DNA from: Myrica gale
Lineage: Eukaryota > Streptophyta > Magnoliopsida > Fagales > Myricaceae
Assembly: GCA_963930655.1 (NCBI GenBank)
Contig: OZ005611.1
Coordinates: forward strand, 23,175,001-23,239,000
Direction: 5' to 3'
Length of the DNA: 64,000 nucleotides
Shown here: positions 11,978-22,614 of the stretch, piece by piece
How positions within the stretch are numbered: the first letter of the stretch is position 1
How the letters are laid out: every line of letters starts with the position of its first letter
Notes under the pieces: model-generated
Seen by the model: only the letters and a program-made list of their open reading frames with translations
Told to the model about the DNA's origin: nothing
The model's database searches: none
Program-made: the position numbers and the translations under genes

Positions 11978-12009
11978 GTTGTTTTTTTGTTTTTTTCTAA
12001 GTACAGACC
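11978..12009 (-). mobile_element. Very short poly(T) insertion with CTAAGTACAG end
   Basis: Thirty-two bases (two T runs followed by ctaagtacagacc) lie between two copies of acatggatt (11969-11977 and 12010-12018). The junction ttttttctaagtacag is the same as the poly(A)-side end of the retroposon at 29640-30511. It looks like the last few bases of a retroposon inserted with its own target duplication. Confidence 0.5.
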
Positions 12010-12507
12010 ACATGGATTCACGTATAAGGAAATGGTTCATTTTTTTTCTTTTCTTCCCTCAACTACCGGTCAAATATTAATAAATTGCAAAAGCCATTTT
12101 TTTTAAAGGTACATGAATATTGATAAAGACAACATATATTTTTATATAACCTTTTTTTTACTTTAAATCTCTTAAAATGTATTATTTTTTAAGAAAATAT
12201 CATTAAATTTCAAAGTCGTCCTCATAATTTTAACAACGATGATGCACTTCAGAAATATCGATATGAGATATTGCAGTCGATCCCATCCGACCCCATTCAC
12301 AGAATAGAATGTGCGGTCCCCTCTTCAAAAAATTTATGAGTACCACTAGCTCACATGTAAGTAGTATTTAGAAATTTTAAATAAGATAAATAAAAGACAC
12401 TAACGACCCTAAATAATAACCACCACGCAAAAAAAAAAAAAAAACTCGAGTGCCATACATGTACACAAAATAAGACGACAACGACAACAAATTAAACACC
12501 ACCAAAA

Positions 12508-14178
12508 TCATACATGTATATTGCCCTGCTCATACATCCACATCGTGCCAGCGATTTCATCCCTTCTTGCACGCATGGCTACTGCACTCTCATTGCCAAA
12601 CTCTGGACCAGGGCCAGACAATGGGTGCCCTCGGGCATCGGTTTCGTTCGTCTCACCCACAATATTTGGGTTACTCCATCGTTGGAAGATGTCATCATCC
12701 TCGGCTCCATCTAATTTTATGAAGTTGTGTATAACACAACACCCTACCACCATTTTTGCTTGGGAGCGCAATGCGAATTTCGTCATCTTTGTCAGCATTG
12801 CGAACCGTGATTTAAGTGCCGCAAACGATCTTTCGATGATATTCCTCAACGAGCTATGATGATGATTAAATAATTCTCGCGGTCCCCTTGCGCTGGTACC
12901 GTTGTTGTAGTTTTGTAAATGATACCTCTCTCCCTTGTATGGTGAGAGATACCCTTCCAGACACGGGTATCCTGAGTCCACGACGTAATATTTCCCTGCA
13001 AATACATTTTGCCAAATAGTTACTGATGTGCAATGATAAATACAGTATAAAAAACAACGAGTGAAACATTTCTACATCATTACCTGGTGGTGGGTGAGGA
13101 AATCCAGTTGAGCGCATTGCATCAAAAAGGATACGTGTATCATGAGCGGATCCTTCTCAGCCACTGTATACAAAAGTGTACAGCATGTCGAAGTCGCAGA
13201 TACACAATACATTTTGCGTGACTTGTTTGTGTCGATCGTAATACGCCGCCTTTATTTTCTTGTACACCCCAGCGGAAACGATGTGTGTCTCGTCCATCGC
13301 ACCGATACAGTCCTGTCCAAAAAATATGACGACCAAATCAAATAATAATACTCAGATTAATGTATTTACCCCAATCGAGTGATATATGATTAAAGGGAGC
13401 TAACAACACATACCCTAAACCACGGGTCGTACTTTGGATTTCCTTCAATGCGTGGATGGACGCCTTCGGTATGTCGCGGGCGTATAATTGCTGGAGCCAT
13501 TCTGCATAAAGCGTCCAAGATCTTATGGAAGCAAGAGTTCACCGTCTCCGCCGAATGCTGAAATCGATCGCAAACGTCCCTGTGAACGTTCCCATGCCCC
13601 GTGATCTTCATAAACATAGCTAATGCCTCCTCCACCGTCGTTCGTTCCGTGGGTACGTATCCGCCCTCTGCCACTATGCTTTGGGCTAGCAATCGAAATA
13701 CCCTTGGCACCATCCTATAATTGTTCTCAAAATTTGTTGTACTGGGATGATTAAGAACCCCCTCAATATAATCCGCCCCCGAAAGTCCGATTGGGAACAT
13801 GGGCAAGCGCTGGTTATTTCTTCTCTGTCCAGGAGATGCAATGCATATGGCACATGCGACCATGATAACTTCCCGTATTTCGTCGTCCAACTCAGGGTTG
13901 TCGCCACAGGAAGGACATCGACGACATCGTTGCGTGGCACGGGGGGCAACTCCAGTTGAGTACAGTTGTGGATCAACACCGGGGTTCGTGCTACTGGGGC
14001 CAGCGTTTCCTCCCCAGTACGTTTCACTATACTGTGGGAGGGTAGCGAAGTCTATGCCACTGTTGTTAGCATCTCCTGGCCAAAAGGTTCCAGCATCAAT
14101 ATTTCCATCGTCCTGGCCCATGCCATGTGGCATGAATGGGTCCATACTAGAAATGCCGATAAGGTAGAGATCCTGCAT
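12508..14178 (-). pseudogene. Harbinger transposase (DDE_Tnp_4), one in-frame stop
   Basis: Exons (minus): 13414-14178, 13084-13312, 12508-12995, joined by GT-AG introns in matching phase. Exon 1 holds the amino part with ITGHGNVHRDVCDRFQHS, typical of plant HARBI1-like proteins. Exon 2 has the first catalytic Asp in GAMDETHIVSAG and the second in SAHDTRILFDAM. Exon 3 has SGYPCLEGYLSPYKGERYH and the catalytic Glu in NIIERSFAALKSRF. All three DDE residues are present. The only defect seen is TGA at 13159-13157, just before the second Asp (SG-stop-EGSAHD), where the family usually has Trp. The enzyme would cut and reinsert Harbinger elements with a Myb-like partner. Alternative: a sequencing error at this one base. 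Confidence 0.88.
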
Positions 14179-14725
14179 ATACTATCGTCAAAGTACTACC
14201 CAAGTGTTCAAATTCTTGGTTACAGAAGCAGTGTTTTGTTCTTGAAAAAATTCCCCTTTATATTTATTTTATAACAATTAAGATAAATAAATATAATATT
14301 TTACAACGAATGTTTGACAACATATCCGAAGTGTTCCTTAAAAACTTCTCATTATTTCGCGTCTATCGATTAGGTAAAAGGGTAAAAATTAATTACTATT
14401 CAAAATATGCTATGTGAAAGTGAAAACATTATCTACTACGTATCACTCACCGATTATTTACGCCCAAGTTGATAACGATGATTGGTTGTGGCCGTTAATC
14501 CTAATAGAGAGTCGTGTTCAATTGCTGCTCAGTGTATTAAATGAAACAAATGAATTAGTCCAAGAGAATTAAATGTGCATATAGAATAATGAAACGTTGG
14601 GCAAATTAAATGTGCATTCAAAACAATTAAACGTGCATAAAACATAAACTGTTAACCATCAAACATAATAGTCTGCACTTAGGCAAATACGTGCATATGA
14701 ACCATAAAGTGGATGCCCACTGGCT

Positions 14726-15957
14726 TCATTTGCGGGACCATGCCCACCAATTCCTTCGATCATAAGGCATGGACAGGAAGCCAGTCTGCATGTCAATGTG
14801 CCCACATAGAATTCCAAACACAATGTCGTACTGCTCTGGGGTCAGTGGGGGTTCCACCGCCTCAAGCGCATCAATGCACGCCTTGAAAGTTTGATTGAAA
14901 TTCGTGTTGCCACCTTGGCATTCCTTCTTCCCATGAATCCATTCAAACGCGTCGTCAAAGAACATTTCCTGACTACTGCGTTGTGACTTCTCCTTCCCCC
15001 GTCTACCAACGGAAGGAGATCCCCGCTTCCTAGAACCCGATTGAGTGTTCATAGGGGTCGGGCCATCGATATCAATCTGGACCCCCGCACTAGCAACATG
15101 CTCCTCAGTGACACCAACGACAGGCGCGTGCCTATAACGGTTTCGGCTCTCGACCCGGGCTGCTTCCGCTTGACTCTCTCCTCCTTGGCCAGAGGAGTAC
15201 GCATTCAATCCAGACGTCGTGCTCTCCGCGAACATCAGGTGCAGCTCAGGGAAGTTTGCAAGTCCCTGCTTCCTAAACTTCTTCGCACCTTGGCATGTCT
15301 GAATGTTTCAAACGTACCGAAGCATGAGATTAGTCAAGGATACAAAACAAATACCAATATAAATAATCTTTCAATACAAAAAATGCCAAGTGAGATGGAG
15401 TCGTACCGGTATGAAACGTTCCCACCAACCAGCATCCGCTTCGACCGTGTTGGTGTCTTCATTCCAGCCAACGCCGGTTTGGCTTTTCAAAGTGCAAAAG
15501 GCCCTGTAGTCTGCCTTCAAATTGCTCACTTTGGTGATTACTTGCGACACGCCTATATCTGGGATTCCCAGATTCGCTGTAACTCTATCCCATACTTTCG
15601 CGTTTTCGGGCTTCCCTTTTGCGAACAGCCCATTTTGCCATTCATCTAACAATAAATAAACGAGGTCTTGTACCTCGCTAGATTTGCTCCAGAGTCGTTC
15701 ACGCTATAGGTTAACCAATATATAGCAGGAAATGTATATTCATTTTCAGTTAAAAGGTAAAGAACATCAAAGAAGTACAACACTTGAGCATGTGATTTGT
15801 TCTAAATAAGTAACTAGAAATTCCATTAATCCAACAAACAATAATATGCATTCAGTTGAAACGTGACGAAAAACCAACCACCAATACATTTCTAATAGAA
15901 AAAACAGCATGTCGTAATGAATAACCGTGTAGTAGTAAAGAAACAAACCGATGCCAT
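14726..15957 (-). CDS. Harbinger ORF1, Myb/SANT-like DNA-binding protein
   Basis: Exons (minus): 15949-15957, 15407-15703, 14726-15298. A tiny first exon ATGGCATCG joins in phase to ERLWSKSSEVQDLVYLLLDE, the start of a Myb/SANT-like domain (Myb_DNA-bind_3 type), which continues through VSNLKADYRAFCTLKSQTG and ADAGWWERFIP. Exon 3 gives KKFRKQGLANFPELHLMF and a polar linker with SRKRGSPSVGRRGKEKSQRS, a likely nuclear signal. The end is DMQTGFLSMPYDRRNWW, a common carboxy motif of this family. In Harbinger elements this protein works with the transposase to bind element ends and bring it to the nucleus. It has the same strand as the transposase, about 550 bases upstream of it. No break is visible. 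Confidence 0.82.
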
Positions 15958-17934
15958 TCGACTGGAGGATCCGTACACGGGTGGGTCGGCCCTTCTCTTA
16001 CCCGATCGTAGGAAGCGTCCCTACAGTATCATCAAAATTTATCAGCCAACAAACTAAAGTCTACACTACTGAAGCTACCTTAAGAGAGGTTAACCGAAGC
16101 TAGTGTGAACCAATGACGTCTCTTAATGTAGTATCAGGAGCCCAATAAAATGGAGGGGAAGCAGGGTTTAGACCATTTTGTTACAACCTAATCAAATGTT
16201 TTTCATTTGTTGATGCATCTATGAACAAAAAGAGGTGAAAGGCTTCAACCACATAACTATTTAAGTAAGCCTCACAGCTAATAAAATTCCGTTCTGTCAG
16301 CCCCAAAAACAGAAACATTACAAGAACGAAAAGAGGTGAAAGGCTTAATGCATTGGAAACACTGCTAGGAAACATTGACTAGAACCAAATCAAACGAAAT
16401 AGTACAGTTATCAGTTTATTATTCAATAACAGGTAATTGCATCAATATGCAGGCAGAGACATAAGTGGATCCAGCTAGCAACATCTCACAAATTTCCACA
16501 AAATCTGGTAAGCTTCAAAATTCAGTCTGGAAACACCAGTGTATTAGACTGGGTTGGTGTCAGCAAATTTCGTTTTAAATTGCAAAGTGTTTGCACATGA
16601 AACATAAGTCTCCCATACCTTCTTCAAATTTTTCCCACGTATGTTGAACTATGCAAAAGACTTGTTTGTGTATTTATCAAGCACCAATATAACAGTAAAG
16701 AAACAAAGCAAAATGCACTACTACTGTTACTTGCAGAACCACACACACTAGCTCGAACCTAAAAGCTCAACCAGTAACTTCATACCCTCCCCCCCAAAAA
16801 GAAATAAAACAAAAAGAGAGAGAGATGACTGAGGAGATGCATGTCAGCATATCAAGCTTAAGCTCACAAACTAATTATCATACTAACAGTAGACAAATGC
16901 TAACAGTAGACAAATGCAAGCAGAGTAGACAAAAGAGAGAGAGATGACCAGCCAAAGTGATTATCGTACTAACAGTAGACAAATGCAACCTACAAGCTTA
17001 AGCTCACAAACTTTTCAGAATACTTTTATAACATTTTTCTAATCAATTCTATTTAGGACTAGAATAAAGTGGTGTGCAGTTAAAAGATGGGGTGCAGCGG
17101 CAGTGGTGTTGTTAGTGGCATTTAACTCTTGCTTTCGCTCGTTCAGTTCATAATCACACTCCTTAAAGATCCAATAAGACACAGAATATATTTCCTCTCA
17201 TGAATACTCTTGACCAGAAAGTACAAGCAGAGTCCAATACTCCCCTGTAATTGAATACCTGATCTTTTTTCGTCAGTTTAAAAGTTGAACCTACAGTAGA
17301 TAAATTTTAAACTATTTTCCGCTAATTTTTAAGGAATTCAGAAGAATCTATGAAAAAAATTTGTAATTAGTGATCTAAAGTGCGGCAAGTTTCACATTAT
17401 AGTCAGTACCAACAAGTTATATACAAGAGAGCAATGTAAAAATGACATGACACTCGATCAGATAGGTTAACAGAATACACAGAGAGGAAGAGAGAGATTA
17501 AACTGTGAAGCTACCTTTTGAAAAGCTTAATACCATATAACCAAATTGTCAAATTCAGGGAGAAGTGATAGGAAAAGGAGCTTAAAAAAAAACCACTAAT
17601 CTGATCAAGTAAGTTTCTCTAATTGGAGAGGCTTATGCTGTGGGAGATTCCACTTACTAACCATAAAAACAAATCATAATGTATGGATTAATAGAAGCAA
17701 AAAACATTCAAGTACCACAGAGCAAAAGACACATGCCCAGGCAATGAGAGTTATTTGGTATGACCTATCACATCAATCACCAAACGAATTTGTGCTGCAG
17801 TACAGTAAAAATAAGGAATCAGTTTGAACTAATGAACGAGGCTACTGGACTGTAGTTTGAGAGGACAGCAACATAATTAGAGTAAAAAATAAGATGTCAA
17901 TAAACATAGGTGCAATAACAGATTCCTTTCTTAC
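15958..17934. other. Inner Harbinger DNA without a clear gene
   Basis: No supported reading frame. A near-repeat is present at 16816-17015, where the words agagagagatgac, aagcttaagctcacaaact and actaacagtagacaaatgc each occur two or three times. The rest is AT-rich and unremarkable. Confidence 0.4.
16816..17015 (+). repeat. Local imperfect tandem duplication
   Basis: Blocks of about 85-120 bases carrying agagagagatgac, aagcttaagctcacaaact and aacagtagacaaatgc recur in shuffled order, with a further 19-base doubling around 16888-16925. It looks like replication slippage or a repeat-mediated rearrangement. Confidence 0.6.
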
Positions 17935-19390
17935 CGACGAAAGGCGCTTGTTACAATAAGGGCAAGATGACAAATCTTTGTCAACCACCAAGCCTCGAAG
18001 TTCCTGAAAAGATAAAAAATTACTTAGCAGAACGATTTAGTTACCGATTGCCTTAGCATCCATTTCTTCCAACCCAAAGTGTCAAATGATAGACTCCCAT
18101 GCTGAAGCAAATATTTCAGGAGGATACCACTTACCAAAATTTACTAAATTAGTGACCAGAAAAAAATGAGCAATCAATTATGGGGAGAAAAATCAAGTTC
18201 ACATAGCCATACAGTTTACTTACTATAGATTTCTGCAAACAAACACACATGCGAATACAGGGTTCAAATAGAATAGAAATACATTCCTTTTACTTTCTCC
18301 CAATCAGCTCACATATCAATTGAATTTCCTGCAAAGTAAACCTTGTGAAAAGACAAGTCGAATGTTTGTTCAATAAAATGCAAGTCCACAAATCAGGGGA
18401 GACGGGGAGCACAAATGCGGAATCCATGAACTTATATATAATTACAAAACACCTATGGCACATCCATTGATACCGTTTTTTGGCTTCTATCCCAAGATTT
18501 TTGTATGTTTTATGACACTCTTACACCATTCCTTGAAGCCAAATTTGTTGAGTTGCTCTCATGTAACAACATGACCTAAAATTCCATTCCCATCTAAACA
18601 TATCTTGCATTCAGTAAGAAAAATCTAAATCCAAAGGCAAGGGTTTATTCAACTATTTCGGATCATTAAAAAACATACATGAATTTAAATCAAACTAGCA
18701 GCATTTTATTTTGACAAAACTAAATACTCCATACTGTATCAGATGCCACACCTCAAATAAGTTCTCATCTTCAGTGCCCCAACAACATCAGACCTAATTA
18801 TTTGTAAAATGCCCCCAATTAGAGATGACATAAAATTTGTTTGTCCACAGCAGAAACCAAAAAAACTTGGATTTGATTTGGTACAAACAATGGTCGGAGA
18901 GACAGGAGAGTATATGCTTGCTAGAGATGCCCAACACAGCAGCTGACATATCGACAAGGTCACAAGAGCAACTTATTAATCATGAAAATGAACATAACAA
19001 TTAAAATGTATGCCGATGTAGGTATGATGGAATTAAACCAAGCAGTTATTGGAAATTAAATACCTTCCAGACCATAAAAAGCGTAATTTGCACTCATAAT
19101 CACACACCTATCAGTTAACTTAGCATGCGAAATTGCAACGAAAATTTGGGCAAGATTTAACTGACCTGGCTGCTCTGACGTGTGTGGGGCGCCGTGGCTG
19201 TCGATGATGAGAATGATCTCCACCGCTTGGGATAGCAGGAACGGGAGGATCGATTGCGTCTGCGTCTTCTTCCTCCATTCACTGGACGATCATAAATAGA
19301 AGGGAGAGGCTGTTCACCCGTGAGTGAGCCGTCCCTCAAACATCTCCTCATGCCAGCGTAATCGACGGTGCATCCAGCAGGGGCGGTCAA
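17935..19390 (-). CDS. Two exon-like pieces, unknown zinc-motif protein
   Basis: Exon A (minus, 19166-19390) begins MTAPAGCTVDYAGMRRC and is very rich in Arg and Ser (GGRRRRRNRSSRS). It ends CAG before gtcagt. Exon B (17935-18003) lies between good acceptor and donor and codes ELRGLVVDKDLSSCPYCNKR, with a CxxC pair. The two join in phase without a stop. No further exon could be found with confidence, and I do not recognise the protein. Position inside the proposed Harbinger ends suggests captured host exons, or the remains of another element. The reading is only as good as the splice guesses. Confidence 0.3.
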
Positions 19391-20112
19391 AAAGACGACT
19401 GCCTCTCCTCCGTACCCACGAGCACAAACAGTAGCCGAGGAGAACGAAATCAGAAGGGGCTCGACGAGAAATTAGAGCGTGGTCAAAAGGTTTGATGCGA
19501 AGGCTGCTTCTCCGTACCCAAAAACAGAAAAGAGAGGGGGATCGGGGAGAAGAACAGGGTGATTCAGAAAAGCCAAAGGGGGGACGGGGAGAAGAACATG
19601 GTGATTGGCAGGGTAATTTTGGTTAGTATGGGGCGTGAAAAAGGGTTTCAGTAGAATCGGAGCTGGGTTCGTCGAAGACTCGATGGAGCCGTTGGATGCA
19701 GGGGTGGGGGGGGCCAAAAAATTCGAGTCATCTGCTGACTTTCTGAAAAGCACTAGAGTTTCTGTCGGTATGCCAGGGGCAGTCCGACAAAGGAAATATG
19801 AAATGCTAAATTTAGCCCTCTTCGTAGCAGGGTAAGTTGGGCAGGTGAGGGGTAATTTCGTAAACTCAGAACTTTAAGCTTTAACTTCTCGCAGAGCAAG
19901 GGGCCCACGTATTTCTTTTATATCCAATTCTGCCCTAAGACTACTTAAAAGAACACAAGTCGATCGAAGGTAAAGTTGGAAATTTTGCATGAGCTTCAGG
20001 GACAAAAACGTCCTAATTTTTCCGTGGTTCAATATTTTGAGTATCAAAACTGTGTTTGTCTCGCCCGACGTATTGAGATCCCAATTTATTGGTCAATCAA
20101 ACATGCCCTATA

Positions 20113-20454
20113 TGGCTTCAAATATTCTATATAAACCCACCTAACATTTTCAACAAGAACAGAAAACCATATAAACCCACCCAACATTTTCAACAACAAC
20201 AACACTATCAGTCGACTTATTTTAGTTTCCTTACCTTTCGAAAACCTCATGTAGGCACGATGAAAACAAAATTTGGGCATTCCTTTCGTTAAGGTCCGAT
20301 GGAGAATCGAAGACAGCTTTGGGGATTACTTCAGCATCAAAACCGAATGGGAAATGACCTAGGGTTCGATGGAGAAATGACTTAGGGTTCACAGTTCACT
20401 AGTATTCGGTCGATGGGGACATGACCTAGGGCTCAAGTGATTTGGGGAGATGAC
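20113..20454. other. DNA just outside the Harbinger right end
   Basis: A short doubling of ataaacccacc-aacattttcaac occurs at about 20132-20190, and the phrase atgacctagggttcgatggag recurs in variants through 20350-20465. No reading frame is convincing. Confidence 0.4.
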
Positions 20455-20735
20455 CTAGGGTTCGAATGAAAGGGGGCACAAATGGGACATTCACGGATTT
20501 GGGGATGAGGTCGATGGGGGCCAAAGTGTGTTATTTTTTAAACGACATGGTATGGCCATTTTCGGCATGTCATATTGTGTTGATGGCGTGGAATGTACAG
20601 ATACCATAGGGACATTAACTCATTCAGCAATTTGGAAACGTGTTGTGTTTTTATTGGACATGTCGTGGAAGGTTTTGACAGGTCAGCATATTTCGTTAGT
20701 TTCCATCACGTTAATTTTTTCCAATTTGTTTGCAA
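20455..20735 (-). repeat. Right arm of the inverted repeat
   Basis: Inverted copy of 10090-10335 with roughly 80 per cent agreement by eye. Key shared words are ggaatgtacagatacca, tgtgtttttattggacatg and attttttaaa. It lies outside the proposed Harbinger element on the right, as its partner does on the left. Confidence 0.72.
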
Positions 20736-21109
20736 TTTTTAGGGTTCAATAATCTATTCTCCTCTCCCTCACGTTTTGAATCATTACTCTCTCTCTCTTC
20801 CATCTTTAGATCTATTGCTTTGTTGTTCGTTTGAATCATTTTTTCTAACTTAAAGTAGATCTATTCGTTTGAATCTTTAGATCTGTTGCTTGGTTGCTAA
20901 TGTTCCTGAAAAGATATGAAATTGGTTGAGATAAACAAACGTGATGATACATGATTATTCAACAATATGCTCTGTTTAGTTTATTTGCCTAGCGCAAAAG
21001 TTAAGGAAAACAAGAAATAACTAAAATAGATTTGCAGCACATCATGATTGTTTGCAATTTCTTTAATCACGCTATCAAAGTGCATAATTTCATTCACGTT
21101 TGGCTGCAG

Positions 21110-21633
21110 GAATCTAGTGTTGCTAAACTGGCACAAAGCAAACTACAGGAGAATTTGAGCAAGTTGCAGGTACATATCTAATTAAGTTGCAACATCTATA
21201 CTCTGTTTTCCATATAATTAGCAGATTAATGACCATGGTAGTTTCTCTATCTGTATATATGTAAACGTATATCACCCATATATGCATTTGTATATATGTC
21301 GTGTGGTTGAATTTTGTGTTTTGATGGAATGGTTCATTTTTTCTCATTATTGTTGGTTTGGGTTTTAACGTCTTTGTGATTGTTCTATATTTGATTAGGA
21401 AGGTGATCTGGGACTGGTTTCTTTCTGTTCCTTTCCATGTTTTCTGTTCTCTTCTGTTGTTTTAGTTTTAAAACGATTTCCTCTTATCTAACTTGCCTTG
21501 TTCTTTCTAGTTTTGCCTTCCACATGGGCCACTTAATAAGTTATGATTTTTTTGGAAACAGACGACTTTGAACTGAAATAGGTTATATTGTTTGTTTCAG
21601 GTGCAGAACCAGATGCAAAACAAGGAGGGATAA
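21110..21633 (+). CDS. Two short 3' exons of an unidentified coiled-coil protein
   Basis: After acceptor ggctgcag, 21110-21169 reads ESSVAKLAQSKLQENLSKLQ and ends at a gt donor; after ttgtttcag, 21601-21633 reads VQNQMQNKEG and a stop. Both are phase 0 and join cleanly. The heptad-like spacing of L and the Q/K/E content suggest a coiled coil. No upstream exon is certain. It could be the 3' end of the same kind of gene as the GRF fragment, whose tail is also coiled-coil-like, but that is a guess. Confidence 0.3.
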
Positions 21634-22123
21634 AAGAAGCGTGCTTTCCTAATATTGGAGGAGCTGAGACCATTGGCTGAGGATACAAATACCTACAAAT
21701 CCATAGGTATTTGTGAAAGCCATAAGCTAATGATGGCATATAATGGTCGTGTGTGTTTGGTATCTATATGTTTATAAGCACTAAAAGGATACATTCATTA
21801 TAGAAATTGAATCCGGATCTCTATAGGTTTATGTAAAGAGGGTATGATATTTGTTTGAATTATGGAATGGTCTAAATAGCATTTTGGTTTCATTACAGTG
21901 CTGATTTGTTAGTTTATTAGTTTGAATAGCCCAATATGAATGTAGATTAACCGAAAAACGTCACCGCTAAAGGACGATTTTTACCTTTAACGGTGTAGGT
22001 GTAGGTGACTAATATTTAAAAATCGGCCTATCCGGTGTAGATGACGGTTTTAACCAAAACCAGCACCTACACTAAGTTGAACAACCCTACACTTCTTTTA
22101 CAAAACACCGACTTAACCATTGC

Positions 22124-22590
22124 GTTTGATTTATCCCGCGAATTGCAAAAAGACGTTTTTTCGTAAAGACTTTTTTTCTCCTTTGTTGTTCGTTTTCTGT
22201 TTTCACGTTTTTTATACCTGAAACCCTGCATTATCCGTTTTGATCCCTCACAAACAAAAATTGCTACTACTACATTTGAAGCGTCCATTTGTATGCTTGT
22301 AAAATAAAGTTTACTTGTTTTTAGGTATTTAACCAGCACATAACGTCAATGTAAAAAAAAAAATTAAGTCAACTATAAAAACTATAATTTTTCAGAATAT
22401 TTTATCTCACTCTATATATTTCAAAAACAAACAATTATTTTATTTGTTTGATTTAGCGTTAAATTACATGTAAAATGACTGAAATACCATTTAATATACA
22501 ATTATTAGAATATTAAAAAATTATAAATAAATAAAAATTAATGTTTTTAAAATAAAATTGAATTTAAAAGTTGAATATGATAGTTTCATC
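22124..22590 (+). repeat. Dispersed repeat, copy B
   Basis: Same-orientation relative of 9436-9866. This copy has an extra segment in the middle around 22265-22430. Its right end is only about 25 bases from the start of an O-methyltransferase fragment, and copy A lies just upstream of the F-box gene. Confidence 0.75.
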
Positions 22591-22614
22591 AGGATTAAAA
22601 TACAGCAGAGACTA

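Larger units (their letters stand above)
11549..20108 (-). mobile_element. Probable PIF/Harbinger element, 8.56 kb
   Basis: The left end gggatgtttgattgcca and the right end, read on the minus strand, gggcatgtttgattgacca are inverted copies with a one-base gap each. Both are preceded by tata (11545-11548 and 20109-20112), so flanks duplicate tata; the usual Harbinger duplication is 3 bases, which keeps this tentative. Between them lie, on the minus strand, a Harbinger transposase gene and a Myb/SANT ORF, the standard two-gene set of the superfamily, and a further 4 kb with two exon-like pieces. The size is larger than the usual 3-6 kb. Confidence 0.55.

Noticed and set aside
13799..14274. Plus-strand frames of 102-122 codons
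   Set aside because: They overlap exon 1 of the Harbinger transposase in the other direction and have no recognisable motif.
15041..15649. 202-codon plus-strand frame
   Set aside because: It is the reverse of Myb/SANT ORF1, which has the better domain match and consistent introns.
21945..22080. Possible CACTA-type end with repeated ggtgtaggtg words
   Set aside because: No matching opposite end, no 3-base target repeat and no transposase nearby.
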